DNA of 9,418 nucleotides from Candidatus Nomurabacteria bacterium RIFOXYD2_FULL_35_12 (GTDB lineage: Bacteria; Patescibacteriota; Minisyncoccia; Phycocordibacterales; UBA9973). This document shows positions 1 through 5,829 of this stretch, piece after piece. Within the stretch, counting starts at the first letter, position 1. Each line of letters begins with the position of its first letter. Position numbers and translations under genes: made by a program. The notes under the pieces are model-generated. The model was not told the DNA's origin, made no database searches, and saw only the letters and a list, made by a program, of their open reading frames with translations. Location: contig MFWK01000015.1 of assembly GCA_001786365.1 (NCBI GenBank), positions 1-9,418 of the forward strand, in the 5' to 3' direction.

Positions 1-280
1 TTGAAGCAGAGACTGATATTCCTTGTTTTATATCCATAGAATATGGTGTTGAATTTATAAAACATACAAAATCTTCAGGTAATTTAGTTCCAAATATTTG
101 AAATACTTTTTTTAAAAAAATTTCTTCTACTTTTGGTGTCCAAATTGATTCAAATTTTTTTATTGTTTCTGTATTAACTGGAAAAATGCCTGTTTTCTTT
201 TTTTCATCAAAAATTAACTCAAAAGCATCTATATCTTCTTTACATTTTTTGTCAATTTTTTCATCATATACGAACCTCAT
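1..280 (-). CDS. Uncharacterised protein, N-terminal 93 residues (runs off the left edge)
   Basis: On the reverse strand an uninterrupted frame starts at the ATG at 280 and is still open at base 1, so the C-terminus is missing. The readable part begins MRFVYDEKIDKKCKEDIDAF and is rich in Lys, Glu, Phe and Ile. It has no signal peptide or membrane segment and looks like a soluble cytoplasmic protein. I do not recognise the family, and no catalytic motif is visible in this fragment. The start is supported by a TATAAT box at 287-292, six bases before the ATG, which would put transcription initiation on the start codon (leaderless). No Shine-Dalgarno precedes it. The gene lies directly after the terminator of the Cys-rich mini-protein gene, so it is probably its own transcription unit. 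Composition is extremely AT-rich (11 G/C in bases 61-120). That it is a real gene is fairly sure; its function is unknown. Confidence 0.7.
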   Translation of the reverse strand, partial: MRFVYDEKIDKKCKEDIDAFELIFDEKKKTGIFPVNTETIKKFESIWTPKVEEIFLKKVFQIFGTKLPEDFVCFINSTPYSMDIKQGISVSAS

Positions 281-286
281 ATTGTG

Positions 287-292
287 ATTATA
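287..292 (-). promoter_or_regulatory. -10 box of a leaderless promoter for the left-edge gene
   Basis: The reverse strand reads TATAAT followed by CACAAT and then the ATG at 280. The 6-nt spacing places the expected transcription start on or next to the A of the start codon. There is no convincing -35 box: the upstream sequence is the terminator hairpin of the preceding gene. Confidence 0.55.
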
Positions 293-296
293 TAAC

Positions 297-335
297 AAAA
301 AAGGAGGGGTGGCGAGACTGTGTCTCGCCACCCCT
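297..335 (-). terminator. Rho-independent terminator of the Cys-rich mini-protein gene
   Basis: A perfect 14-bp inverted repeat (305-318 with 322-335, 3-nt loop), centred on GGGGTGGCGAGAC, is followed on the reverse strand by CC and six T residues (302-297). The T-run on that side, and only a short TTT on the other, fixes the orientation as minus. It sits 27 bases past the stop codon of the 48-codon gene, which supports that short gene being real and expressed. Confidence 0.88.
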
Positions 336-361
336 TTGCACTAAATACTTGATGGATGGTT

Positions 362-508
362 CTAGTTTGAGCAACCACCATCGTCGTCGTCACTGTCGCA
401 GTCGCAGATGCAAGCTTCGGTTTTTGACTTGTAGCCCTTGAGACCATCAACATCAAAAGTTCTCGTTGCTAGCTTTGCGTCCACTAGATTTTTCAATGTA
501 GTGTCCAT
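362..508 (-). CDS. 48-residue Asp/Cys-rich mini-protein, possible peptide precursor or metal-binding peptide
   Basis: The reverse-strand frame runs from ATG at 508 to TAG at 364-362, with an in-frame TAG eight codons before the ATG, so this start is the only one possible. The N-terminal half starts MDTTLKNLVDAKLATRTFDV and is Cys-free. The last 16 residues hold all four cysteines and a run of aspartates (ACICDCDSDDDDGGCSN). This two-part layout of plain leader then Cys-rich acidic core resembles ribosomally made modified-peptide precursors. A small metal-binding protein or zinc-ribbon partner is equally possible. No maturase, protease or exporter dedicated to it is visible in the window. The gene follows the double zinc-ribbon gene by 79 bases and has its own strong terminator. 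Its G/C content is 68 of 147 bases, far above the flanking AT-rich genes. No Shine-Dalgarno is visible. I do not recognise the family. Confidence 0.6.
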   Translation of the reverse strand: MDTTLKNLVDAKLATRTFDVDGLKGYKSKTEACICDCDSDDDDGGCSN

Positions 509-587
509 TGTGTAGTGAGGTGGTGTTTTCTACGGAGCAGGGCTGACACCTTTTATTTCTTTATCTTTAAGGAGAGGGTTTAGAAGA

Positions 588-2306
588 TTAATACACTTCC
601 TGCTGGTAACATTTTTCACAGTACACTTTTTCAGGACGATCGGGAGCATAAGATGTTTCGAATTCCACTTCGCACTTCCCTGCGTGGTCGTGAGTAGGTA
701 AATCACACATACATTGTCGACTATAAAAGTGTAAAGAATTGCGTAACATCAAGCGTTCATAGTGCCGACAGTTTGGGCATAGTCGTGGTAATGGAATATT
801 CATTCTTTTGCAAAAATCAACTTCCATATCAATTACGCGAAAAGCTCCCGTGCATTCTTGATTACAATTCCTATTATGAGCGCATTCAATCACTTCATTT
901 AAAATGCTTTTTTCTATATCCTTAATATCATCTGGTATTTTTGTACTTTCTAAAGTAACTTTATAATTTTGTTTTACTATTAGATAGGATACAAAATCCT
1001 GTGCTTTAATTTCTTCATCTTTTAATGGGAAAAATTCATAAGCCGCTGTGGCTTGATATGGGAAGGGTGAAAGATTACTTGGAAAGAATTCCCCATATTC
1101 CCTCGTACTTTTCATATGCTCAATAATTTTTGGTAATAATTTTTCGTATTCTTCTTTTGAATATTGTTTATTCAAAATACAGTATTGTTTTTTACGAAGT
1201 GATATACAACCAAAAATATCAGAAGAACTAGGGCAGAAAAAAGAATAGCTTACATTTTTAACATTATTAGATACTTGTGTACTAAATTTAATATTTGATC
1301 CTCCTCTCCCAACAATCAGAGATTCATATATAAGCTCTGCATTATCACCAAAATTTGAGTAATCATAGCAATCTTTAACAGGACCAGTCAGTATATTTTG
1401 AACGAATTTACTATTTTCCACGCCCCTAACTCGATAACATTTTTTAGCATTCTTTGATTCATAAATATAATCACCTATTATATTAGTATTACGACGACTG
1501 TGTATGTATTTTTGTGGGTATTTCAGCCAGTGCTCATAGGCTTGGAATTTAAGTGTTTGAAATGATTGTTCGGAGCCAAGATTAAACTCGGCTATTTTTT
1601 TAAAATATTCTTCCTTAGAATATTCCGTATTAAAAATACAATATGATTTTTTACGGAGTCCTATCGAAGCGATACAACTATTACATCCCACACAATCTTT
1701 ACATAAAGTTATTTCTTGGCAACTATCGCAATCAACTGAAAAAATTGATTTATAGCAAGTGCCCGTATTCACATTACCGTAACCAAGCTCACATTTATGT
1801 GTCATATTACTATCAAGGCAATGTTTTGATGATTGGTCCCAAATAAGATAAGCAGAATCTTCAGTATAAGAAGCTCCTCGAACAAAGTAGCAATTCTTTA
1901 AATTATTGGCATTCGTACAATACTGGCAATTGACCATATTAGTTATTGAATGAGCAGGTAGTGGTACAGTGTGCATCAATTCTTTAAACTGATCAAAAAA
2001 AGGTTGCATGAAATTATATTCTTTGCCGTAGTCCATTGCGTCCCAAGCATCAGAAAACCAATAATCTCGATCATAAATTTTTACAGGACTCTCCTCAGGG
2101 AAAAATGATAAAATTGCTTCACCAGTATGTGCATCTGTTTTACGAAATAAATGCCATTCATTTCGCCAAGTTAATCTTCTTTGTAATCTGCAATCAGGGC
2201 AAAAAGTCGGTGGTGGAACCTTTATTTTTTCATAAAAATTAAAATCTTCCACTTCTATCGTGAAATCTTTTTTGCAATTCTTACAATTTTTGGTTTGGAA
2301 ATTCAT
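588..2306 (-). CDS. Double zinc-ribbon, Cys-rich repeat protein of unknown function
   Basis: This 572-residue soluble protein is framed by two related zinc-ribbon modules. The N-terminal one has CxxC pairs at C8/C11 and C36/C39, followed by RLQRRLTWRNEW. The C-terminal one has C481/C485 and C510/C513, followed by RHYERLMLRNSLHFYSR, and then further Cys/His ligands at C532, C534, H539, H541, C545 and C563/C566. Between them, residues ~126-240 and ~277-394 form an internal duplication. Each half has a CYxVRG-type turn (139-144 and 290-295) and ends in LRKKxYCIxN then YSKEEY (217-234 and 370-387). The regular short repeats suggest a stacked, perhaps beta-helical fold. I associate this architecture with uncultured Patescibacteria, where automated annotation sometimes uses the uninformative label CaiB/BaiF; no CoA-transferase motif is visible here. 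The start lies 7 nt after the frameshift-corrected stop of the upstream gene, implying one operon. There is no Shine-Dalgarno. Function is unknown; nucleic-acid or protein binding is a guess. Confidence 0.88.
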   Translation of the reverse strand: MNFQTKNCKNCKKDFTIEVEDFNFYEKIKVPPPTFCPDCRLQRRLTWRNEWHLFRKTDAHTGEAILSFFPEESPVKIYDRDYWFSDAWDAMDYGKEYNFMQPFFDQFKELMHTVPLPAHSITNMVNCQYCTNANNLKNCYFVRGASYTEDSAYLIWDQSSKHCLDSNMTHKCELGYGNVNTGTCYKSIFSVDCDSCQEITLCKDCVGCNSCIASIGLRKKSYCIFNTEYSKEEYFKKIAEFNLGSEQSFQTLKFQAYEHWLKYPQKYIHSRRNTNIIGDYIYESKNAKKCYRVRGVENSKFVQNILTGPVKDCYDYSNFGDNAELIYESLIVGRGGSNIKFSTQVSNNVKNVSYSFFCPSSSDIFGCISLRKKQYCILNKQYSKEEYEKLLPKIIEHMKSTREYGEFFPSNLSPFPYQATAAYEFFPLKDEEIKAQDFVSYLIVKQNYKVTLESTKIPDDIKDIEKSILNEVIECAHNRNCNQECTGAFRVIDMEVDFCKRMNIPLPRLCPNCRHYERLMLRNSLHFYSRQCMCDLPTHDHAGKCEVEFETSYAPDRPEKVYCEKCYQQEVY

Positions 2307-2313
2307 ATTTTTA

Positions 2314-2436
2314 TTATTTATAATTTAATGCTTTATTTACAGCATCAATCATTACTTCAGTATTTTTATGAACGAGGGTTATATAATCAGCGCGAGAAAT
2401 AATATTGTCTTTATAGTTTACTTCTATAAGAACGGC
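2314..2436 (-). pseudogene. C-terminal continuation of the 3118-start gene in the shifted frame
   Basis: From base 2436 down to the TAA at 2316-2314 the reverse strand encodes AVLIEVNYKDNIISRADYIT, continuing to VNKALNYK. It is a stop-free, protein-like stretch of 40 codons with no start codon or ribosome site of its own at its beginning. An in-frame TAG lies immediately upstream (2439-2437), so it can only be reached by a +1 shift from the main frame inside 2437-2412. One surplus base in the GGCC at 2434-2437 would explain it. Either a sequencing or assembly indel or a genuine mutation fits; no slippery heptamer suggests programmed frameshifting. Confidence 0.55.
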
Positions 2437-3118
2437 CTACAATATGAGTAGATTCAATTGAAGATGCTATTTTCTGAATATCGGTTGGATTTTTTTGAAA
2501 ATGTTTTTCTTGCATTTCAACTAAGTAATCTATTGGTTTTTTTCCCCCCTTAATTTTATTTAAAAGATCAGTTAATAACTGAGTGATCTCTTTATTGCTA
2601 TAGAAATGAATTTCTAGATTAACCCGGAGCCAATGAAAAACATCATAAGCTTCTAAATTTGTAGTCATTGTGTGTTCCATGATTTGAACAATAGATGAAA
2701 TATGTTGCTCTGTGAGATAGGATAAATTTGTAAATCCCCAAAGCTCATAGTAGATAAATTCTGGTTTTAAATTTTTTTGTTGTGCAATTTTTCCTAACTT
2801 AATTATTTTTGGCATTTCCTGCTTTGTTACTTTCTCACTATCTACACATATTCTTAGCCAATAAAGAATAGATTCCGGCTTATAGCCTAAATCTATTGAG
2901 CCATGTGCTAAGTTAAATAACTCATCGATATAAGGGGTAAGTTTGGGATAAGAACCAGTATAATAAAGTTTTTCTAAGACGTATCCAGGGTAAAGTCTAC
3001 CCTCAGTAGCAGAGGTTAGCTTAAGAATCTTTTCATGTTTGCTCTTTAGCATAGGAAGGTTTAATAGAGCCTTAATCCAAAAAGATCTCGTGTCATGGGG
3101 TAAAATTTGTTTAGTCAT
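2411..3118 (-). CDS. Uncharacterised helical protein, 235 residues as read, C-terminus probably frameshifted
   Basis: The frame opens at ATG 3118 and closes at TAA 2413-2411. The protein is rich in Leu, Ile, Lys and Glu, has no signal peptide or membrane segment, and looks all-helical. It contains spaced Trp/Tyr motifs such as ILYWLRICVD (~84-93) and DVFHWLRVNLE (~159-169), which look like two related helical repeats. I do not recognise a family. The last nine codons (GRSYRSKL and stop) are probably spurious: a shift of one base between about 2437 and 2412 joins the frame to a further ~40 sensible codons ending at 2314. The corrected stop would lie 7 nt before the double zinc-ribbon start, making a tight operon. 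An extended -10 promoter at 3165-3173 precedes the gene with a leader of about 40 nt and no Shine-Dalgarno. Confidence 0.75.
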   Translation of the reverse strand: MTKQILPHDTRSFWIKALLNLPMLKSKHEKILKLTSATEGRLYPGYVLEKLYYTGSYPKLTPYIDELFNLAHGSIDLGYKPESILYWLRICVDSEKVTKQEMPKIIKLGKIAQQKNLKPEFIYYELWGFTNLSYLTEQHISSIVQIMEHTMTTNLEAYDVFHWLRVNLEIHFYSNKEITQLLTDLLNKIKGGKKPIDYLVEMQEKHFQKNPTDIQKIASSIESTHIVGRSYRSKL

Positions 3119-3126
3119 ATGTTTGT

Positions 3127-3141
3127 AAGACCTGAAGTCTT
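3127..3141 (-). repeat. Small inverted repeat in the 5' leader of the 3118-start gene
   Basis: The sequence AAGAC-CTGAA-GTCTT is a 5-bp stem with a 5-nt loop lying between the predicted transcription start (~3158) and the ATG at 3118. It could form a weak leader hairpin or serve as a protein-binding dyad. At this size chance occurrence is quite possible. Confidence 0.3.
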
Positions 3142-3164
3142 GTTAATGATAATGATATAGGGTT

Positions 3165-3173
3165 ATTATATCA
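3165..3173 (-). promoter_or_regulatory. Extended -10 promoter (TGATATAAT) for the 3118-start operon
   Basis: The reverse strand reads TGATATAAT, an exact consensus -10 with the TGN extension, about 46 nt before the ATG. The predicted start is near 3158, leaving a leader of roughly 40 nt. The same nine bases occur on the plus strand at 3367-3375, so the intergenic region drives both directions. No good -35 box is seen, which is usual for extended -10 promoters. Confidence 0.55.
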
Positions 3174-3175
3174 CC

Positions 3176-3366
3176 CCCACCCCCGTAAATGTAAAGTATA
3201 TCATAGGGTGACCCAGAATTCTCGCTTCAAGTGCAATAAATTCTAGAAATACCTTGCAATATACGGTTAAATTAAAAAACATCCTCCGTAGAATAAAATA
3301 ACTGAAAAGTCCTCATTATTAATGTAGCTGTGGATAGGAAAACAGAAAAGATTAATATACAAAATA
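3176..3366. other. Divergent intergenic region without genes
   Basis: Between the two extended -10 boxes lies AT-rich sequence with a short C-rich patch (3172-3184) and a 9-base palindrome, GGGTGACCC, at 3206-3214. No open frame, RNA gene or clear operator is visible. The palindrome is the only candidate regulator site and is short enough to be chance. Confidence 0.4.
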
Positions 3367-3375
3367 TGATATAAT
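3367..3375 (+). promoter_or_regulatory. Extended -10 promoter (TGATATAAT) for the PLP-enzyme gene
   Basis: TGATATAAT matches the extended -10 consensus exactly and lies 29 nt before the ATG at 3405. The expected transcript start is near 3382, leaving a leader of about 23 nt with only weak purine-rich sequence (AAGAGA) in place of a Shine-Dalgarno. No convincing -35 box is seen. Confidence 0.55.
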
Positions 3376-3404
3376 TACATTATAAGAGATTAAAAATATA
3401 GATT

Positions 3405-4622
3405 ATGAAAATAAATAAATTAATTAGTAATATAAAAAAATTAGAAAAAAGGAATAATAACTTCCTGCATTTAACTGCTTATGAAAATCAGCTTTCCAAA
3501 ACAGCTAATAGTTTTTTATCTAGTAAATTATCCGAAAGATATTTTTTTGGAGCAGGGATAAAAGGGGTGATAGACCGTAATCCCTTTACATGTCTTGGTC
3601 TTAAAGATATTCAATTTTTAATAGATGAAGCAAATCTATCAATGAAAAAAATGATTAGTTGTGAAAGTTTTACACAACTTTGTCTTTCTGGAGTTCATGC
3701 AATGATGTGTACCATACTTTCTCTATCTAATCCAGGTGATACTGTAATGATTGTAGCCCGTAAAGATGGAGGACATTTTGCCACAAAACATATCTTAAAA
3801 AAAACTGGTAGAAAATATGTTTATGCCCCATTTAACTTAAAATCTTTAGATTTTGATAGTAAAATGGTGAGTAATATTTTTAAAGAAAAAAAATGCAAAT
3901 TATTATATTTAGATATTTCATATTACATCAATCCTATAGATATTAAAGCTTTAAGAAAATCATTGGGGAAAAATGCAATTATTATATATGATGCAAGTCA
4001 TACAATAGGTTTAATGATGGGGGGTCAGTTCCAGTCGCCTCTTATAGAAGGGGCTGATATCATTTGTGCAAATACACACAAAACTCTTCCGGGTCCACAA
4101 AAAGGATTGATAGCTTTTAAAAACAAGAAATTGGCTAAAAAGGTAAACGATGTTATTAGCAAAGGATTAGTTTCTTCTTCTCACACACATCATCTTATTG
4201 CATTATCTATATCCATTCTTGAGATGAAAAAATATGGTAAAAAATATGCAAAACAAATTATAAAAAATTCTAATCAATTGGGGATGAATCTAGAAAATTT
4301 GGGTTATGAAGTTAGAAAAACACCCAATGGTTCATATTCATTAAATCATCAGGTTCATTTATATATAGATAATTTTAAAAATAGAAAGAAAATATACAGC
4401 AATCTTGTTAAAAATAATATATCAACTAATTTTGATGATAGATTAGGTGATAGGTTGTTTATCAGACTTGGTACACAAGAAATTACGAGAAGGGGTATGA
4501 AAGAAAAAGACATGAAAGGGATAGCTACTTTTATAGATAAGTCGTTAAGAGGAAAAAATGTTAAAAATGATGTAATTAAATTTAATTCACGATTTAAAAA
4601 AATATATTATAGTTTTGATTAA
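3405..4622 (+). CDS. PLP-dependent serine hydroxymethyltransferase-like enzyme
   Basis: This 405-residue cytosolic enzyme is a fold-type I PLP protein most like serine hydroxymethyltransferase (PF00464). Visible landmarks are TAYENQ (24-29, like IASENF); SGVHAM (95-100, phosphate-binding turn); DGGH (121-124); YDASHTIGL (195-203), whose D196 should contact the pyridine nitrogen; THKTLPGPQKG (224-234) with K226 as the Schiff-base lysine; and IRLGT...TRRGM (353-365), whose R354 matches the substrate-carboxylate arginine. The segment that in true SHMT reads roughly YxEGYPGKRYYGG is shortened to SERYFFGAG (43-51), so folate binding and glycine/serine interconversion are doubtful. A threonine-aldolase, transaldolase or other SHMT-like side reaction is possible. 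The gene has a promoter of its own and is very AT-rich. It is followed after 108 nt by a transporter gene with a separate promoter. The superfamily is confident; the reaction is not. Confidence 0.82.
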   Translation: MKINKLISNIKKLEKRNNNFLHLTAYENQLSKTANSFLSSKLSERYFFGAGIKGVIDRNPFTCLGLKDIQFLIDEANLSMKKMISCESFTQLCLSGVHAMMCTILSLSNPGDTVMIVARKDGGHFATKHILKKTGRKYVYAPFNLKSLDFDSKMVSNIFKEKKCKLLYLDISYYINPIDIKALRKSLGKNAIIIYDASHTIGLMMGGQFQSPLIEGADIICANTHKTLPGPQKGLIAFKNKKLAKKVNDVISKGLVSSSHTHHLIALSISILEMKKYGKKYAKQIIKNSNQLGMNLENLGYEVRKTPNGSYSLNHQVHLYIDNFKNRKKIYSNLVKNNISTNFDDRLGDRLFIRLGTQEITRRGMKEKDMKGIATFIDKSLRGKNVKNDVIKFNSRFKKIYYSFD

Positions 4623-4661
4623 TTTTTTAATAATCTTCATTGACCAACCTTCACTATTACA

Positions 4662-4673
4662 TTATCATGATAA
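4662..4673. promoter_or_regulatory. Perfect 12-bp palindrome upstream of the transporter gene
   Basis: TTATCATGATAA is a perfect dyad centred about 63 nt before the transporter start and 45 nt before its -10 box. This is a plausible position for an activator or repressor site. Palindromes of this composition also arise by chance in AT-rich DNA. Confidence 0.3.
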
Positions 4674-4715
4674 CGGAAAGTTTAATTAAAAACAATATTT
4701 ACGCAATCCAAAATA

Positions 4716-4724
4716 TGTTATGAT
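4716..4724 (+). promoter_or_regulatory. Extended -10 of a leaderless promoter for the transporter
   Basis: TGTTATGAT (TGN plus a 5/6 match to TATAAT) is followed by GCCTTT and the ATG at 4731. The 6-nt gap predicts a transcript beginning at the start codon. No Shine-Dalgarno is present, which fits leaderless translation. Confidence 0.55.
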
Positions 4725-4730
4725 GCCTTT

Positions 4731-5651
4731 ATGCAATGGTTTTTTATAGCTTTAGGGGCGCCATTTTTATGGGCATTGGTAAATGTTGCCGATAATTATC
4801 TTGTTTCTAAATTTTCACGAAAAGAGGAAGAAAGAAGTTCTGGCGGGCTAGTTCTTTTTTCTAGCCTTATCGGTATTTTTATTGCTTTTTTAATTTGGAT
4901 TTTTGTGCCGGATGTATTTAACATACCGACTTTTGATAAGCTTTTACTTTGTGTTTCCGGAGTTTTAACTATCGTTTGGATTATTTTATATTTATTTTCG
5001 CTTGAAATAGAAGAAACTTCCGCAGTTGTTCCTTGGTTTCTCTCTGTTCCTGTTTTTGGATACATTTTGGGTTATTTTTTTCTCGGTGAAACGTTGTCTT
5101 TTCAACAGCTTGTCGGTTCCGGAATTATTTTTTTTGGGATTCTCTTGATTTCTTTCAATTTTGAACCAGGCAAAAAGAATTTTAAAGGAAAACATATTTT
5201 TTATATGATTTTTGCTTGTATTGCCATAGCCATTTCTGGAGTGATTTTTAAATATGTGACTGTCGGTAATAATTTCTGGATTTCATCATTTTGGGAATAT
5301 TTTGGTCTTGGAATGTCCGGATTACTTATTTTTCTTTTTATTCCGCATTACAGGGAATCGTTTATGCATATGAATAGGACAGGAGGAAATACAATTTTGA
5401 TTGTTAACATTGTAAGTGAATTGATGTCAATTATTGGTAATTTGTTAACTAATTTTGCTTTACTTTTGGCACCAGTAACGATGGTTTACCTCGTTGGTAG
5501 TTTTCAGCCAGCAATTGTGCTTTTTTTGACTCTTTTTGCTACAAAATTCTTTCCGAACATCGCAAAAGAAAATCTGACAAGGCAAGTTTTATTACCAAAA
5601 ATTATAGCCATTGTAATTATGATTGTCGGAAGCGCTATTCTATTTTTGTAA
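4731..5651 (+). CDS. EamA/DMT-family membrane transporter
   Basis: This 306-residue protein has about ten hydrophobic spans: roughly 2-20, 42-62, 70-90, 97-117, 123-143, 153-173, 182-203, 220-245, 250-270 and 285-305. That is the usual length and topology of drug/metabolite transporter superfamily proteins (two EamA repeats of five helices, PF00892). Typical features are the short charged loop after helix 1 (KFSRKEEERSS, 27-37), Pro-containing helix 4 (VVPWFLSVPVFGYILG, 99-114) and the equivalent APVTMVYLVGSFQP (247-260) in the second half. It should sit in the cytoplasmic membrane and move small metabolites, but the substrate cannot be read from sequence. The start is supported by the leaderless -10 box six bases upstream. 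It follows the PLP-enzyme gene in the same direction but has its own promoter, so a shared role is only suggestive. Confidence 0.88.
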   Translation: MQWFFIALGAPFLWALVNVADNYLVSKFSRKEEERSSGGLVLFSSLIGIFIAFLIWIFVPDVFNIPTFDKLLLCVSGVLTIVWIILYLFSLEIEETSAVVPWFLSVPVFGYILGYFFLGETLSFQQLVGSGIIFFGILLISFNFEPGKKNFKGKHIFYMIFACIAIAISGVIFKYVTVGNNFWISSFWEYFGLGMSGLLIFLFIPHYRESFMHMNRTGGNTILIVNIVSELMSIIGNLLTNFALLLAPVTMVYLVGSFQPAIVLFLTLFATKFFPNIAKENLTRQVLLPKIIAIVIMIVGSAILFL

Positions 5652-5679
5652 AAAATATATTAAAAGAACATATTTATAT

Positions 5680-5703
5680 CTAAAAAACTAGATGATTTTT
5701 TAG
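5680..5703 (+). terminator. Possible weak AT-rich terminator after the transporter gene
   Basis: CTAAAAAA (5680-5687) and TTTTTTAG (5696-5703) can form an 8-bp stem with an 8-nt loop whose descending arm doubles as a T-run. It has no GC core, so it is a weak candidate. Its right arm overlaps the first direct repeat upstream of the adenosyltransferase gene. Confidence 0.3.
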
Positions 5704-5750
5704 TGTTGACAGCAGTATTTAAAAGTGCGACTATGTTTTTAGTGTAGACC
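5696..5750 (+). repeat. Pair of direct repeats upstream of the adenosyltransferase gene
   Basis: TTTTTAGTGTTGAC (ending 5710) and TTTTTAGTGTAGAC (5736-5749) differ at one base, and their AGTG cores lie 39 bp apart. The first copy contains TTGACA (5706-5711), a perfect -35 hexamer. A weak -10 (TATGTT, 5732-5737) lies between the copies at a long 20-nt spacing. Binding of a regulator to the two copies is possible but unproven. Confidence 0.4.
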
Positions 5751-5757
5751 AGAGATT

Positions 5758-5775
5758 AAGGAGGTAATTACTCCT
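5758..5775 (+). promoter_or_regulatory. Unpaired Shine-Dalgarno inside an inverted repeat
   Basis: AAGGAGGT (5758-5765) is a perfect anti-16S match, but no ATG, GTG or TTG follows at a usable distance. It forms a near-palindrome with the following TAATTACTCCT (AGGAG 5759-5763 pairs with CTCCT 5771-5775). It may be a ribosome stand-by or sequestering element in the leader of the adenosyltransferase mRNA, or the remains of an older start region. Confidence 0.35.
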
Positions 5776-5820
5776 ACTGGAATACTAAACAATAGTTCCT
5801 TGAAAAATAGGAATCAAATA

Positions 5821-5825
5821 AAGGA
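5821..5825 (+). promoter_or_regulatory. Ribosome binding site deciding the adenosyltransferase start
   Basis: AAGGA lies four bases before the ATG at 5830. The longer reading, which begins at TTG 5800, lacks any such site close by and adds ten residues (KNRNQIKDY-like) not expected in the family. The ATG at 5830 is therefore preferred. Confidence 0.6.
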
Positions 5826-5829
5826 TTAT

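Noticed and set aside
305..335. Plus-strand terminator at the perfect hairpin
   Set aside because: Only TTT follows on the plus strand, whereas six T residues follow on the minus strand, and no plus-strand gene ends here.
1643..2242. Plus-strand frames of 67-68 codons at 1643-1846 and 2036-2242
   Set aside because: They lie antisense inside the zinc-ribbon gene, encode unconvincing sequence and lack start signals.
2411..2440. Programmed ribosomal frameshift in the 3118-start gene
   Set aside because: No slippery heptamer, no obvious downstream pseudoknot, and a single surplus base in GGCC is a simpler explanation.
5652..5829. SAM riboswitch upstream of the adenosyltransferase gene
   Set aside because: I looked for the SAM-I core (kink-turn and GGCAACC-like elements) and for SMK-like pairing next to the real start and found neither. 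Only a stray Shine-Dalgarno stem is present, so no riboswitch is called.
5800..5829. Start of the adenosyltransferase at TTG 5800
   Set aside because: The ATG at 5830 has AAGGA four bases upstream and gives the family's usual length. The TTG has no close ribosome site.
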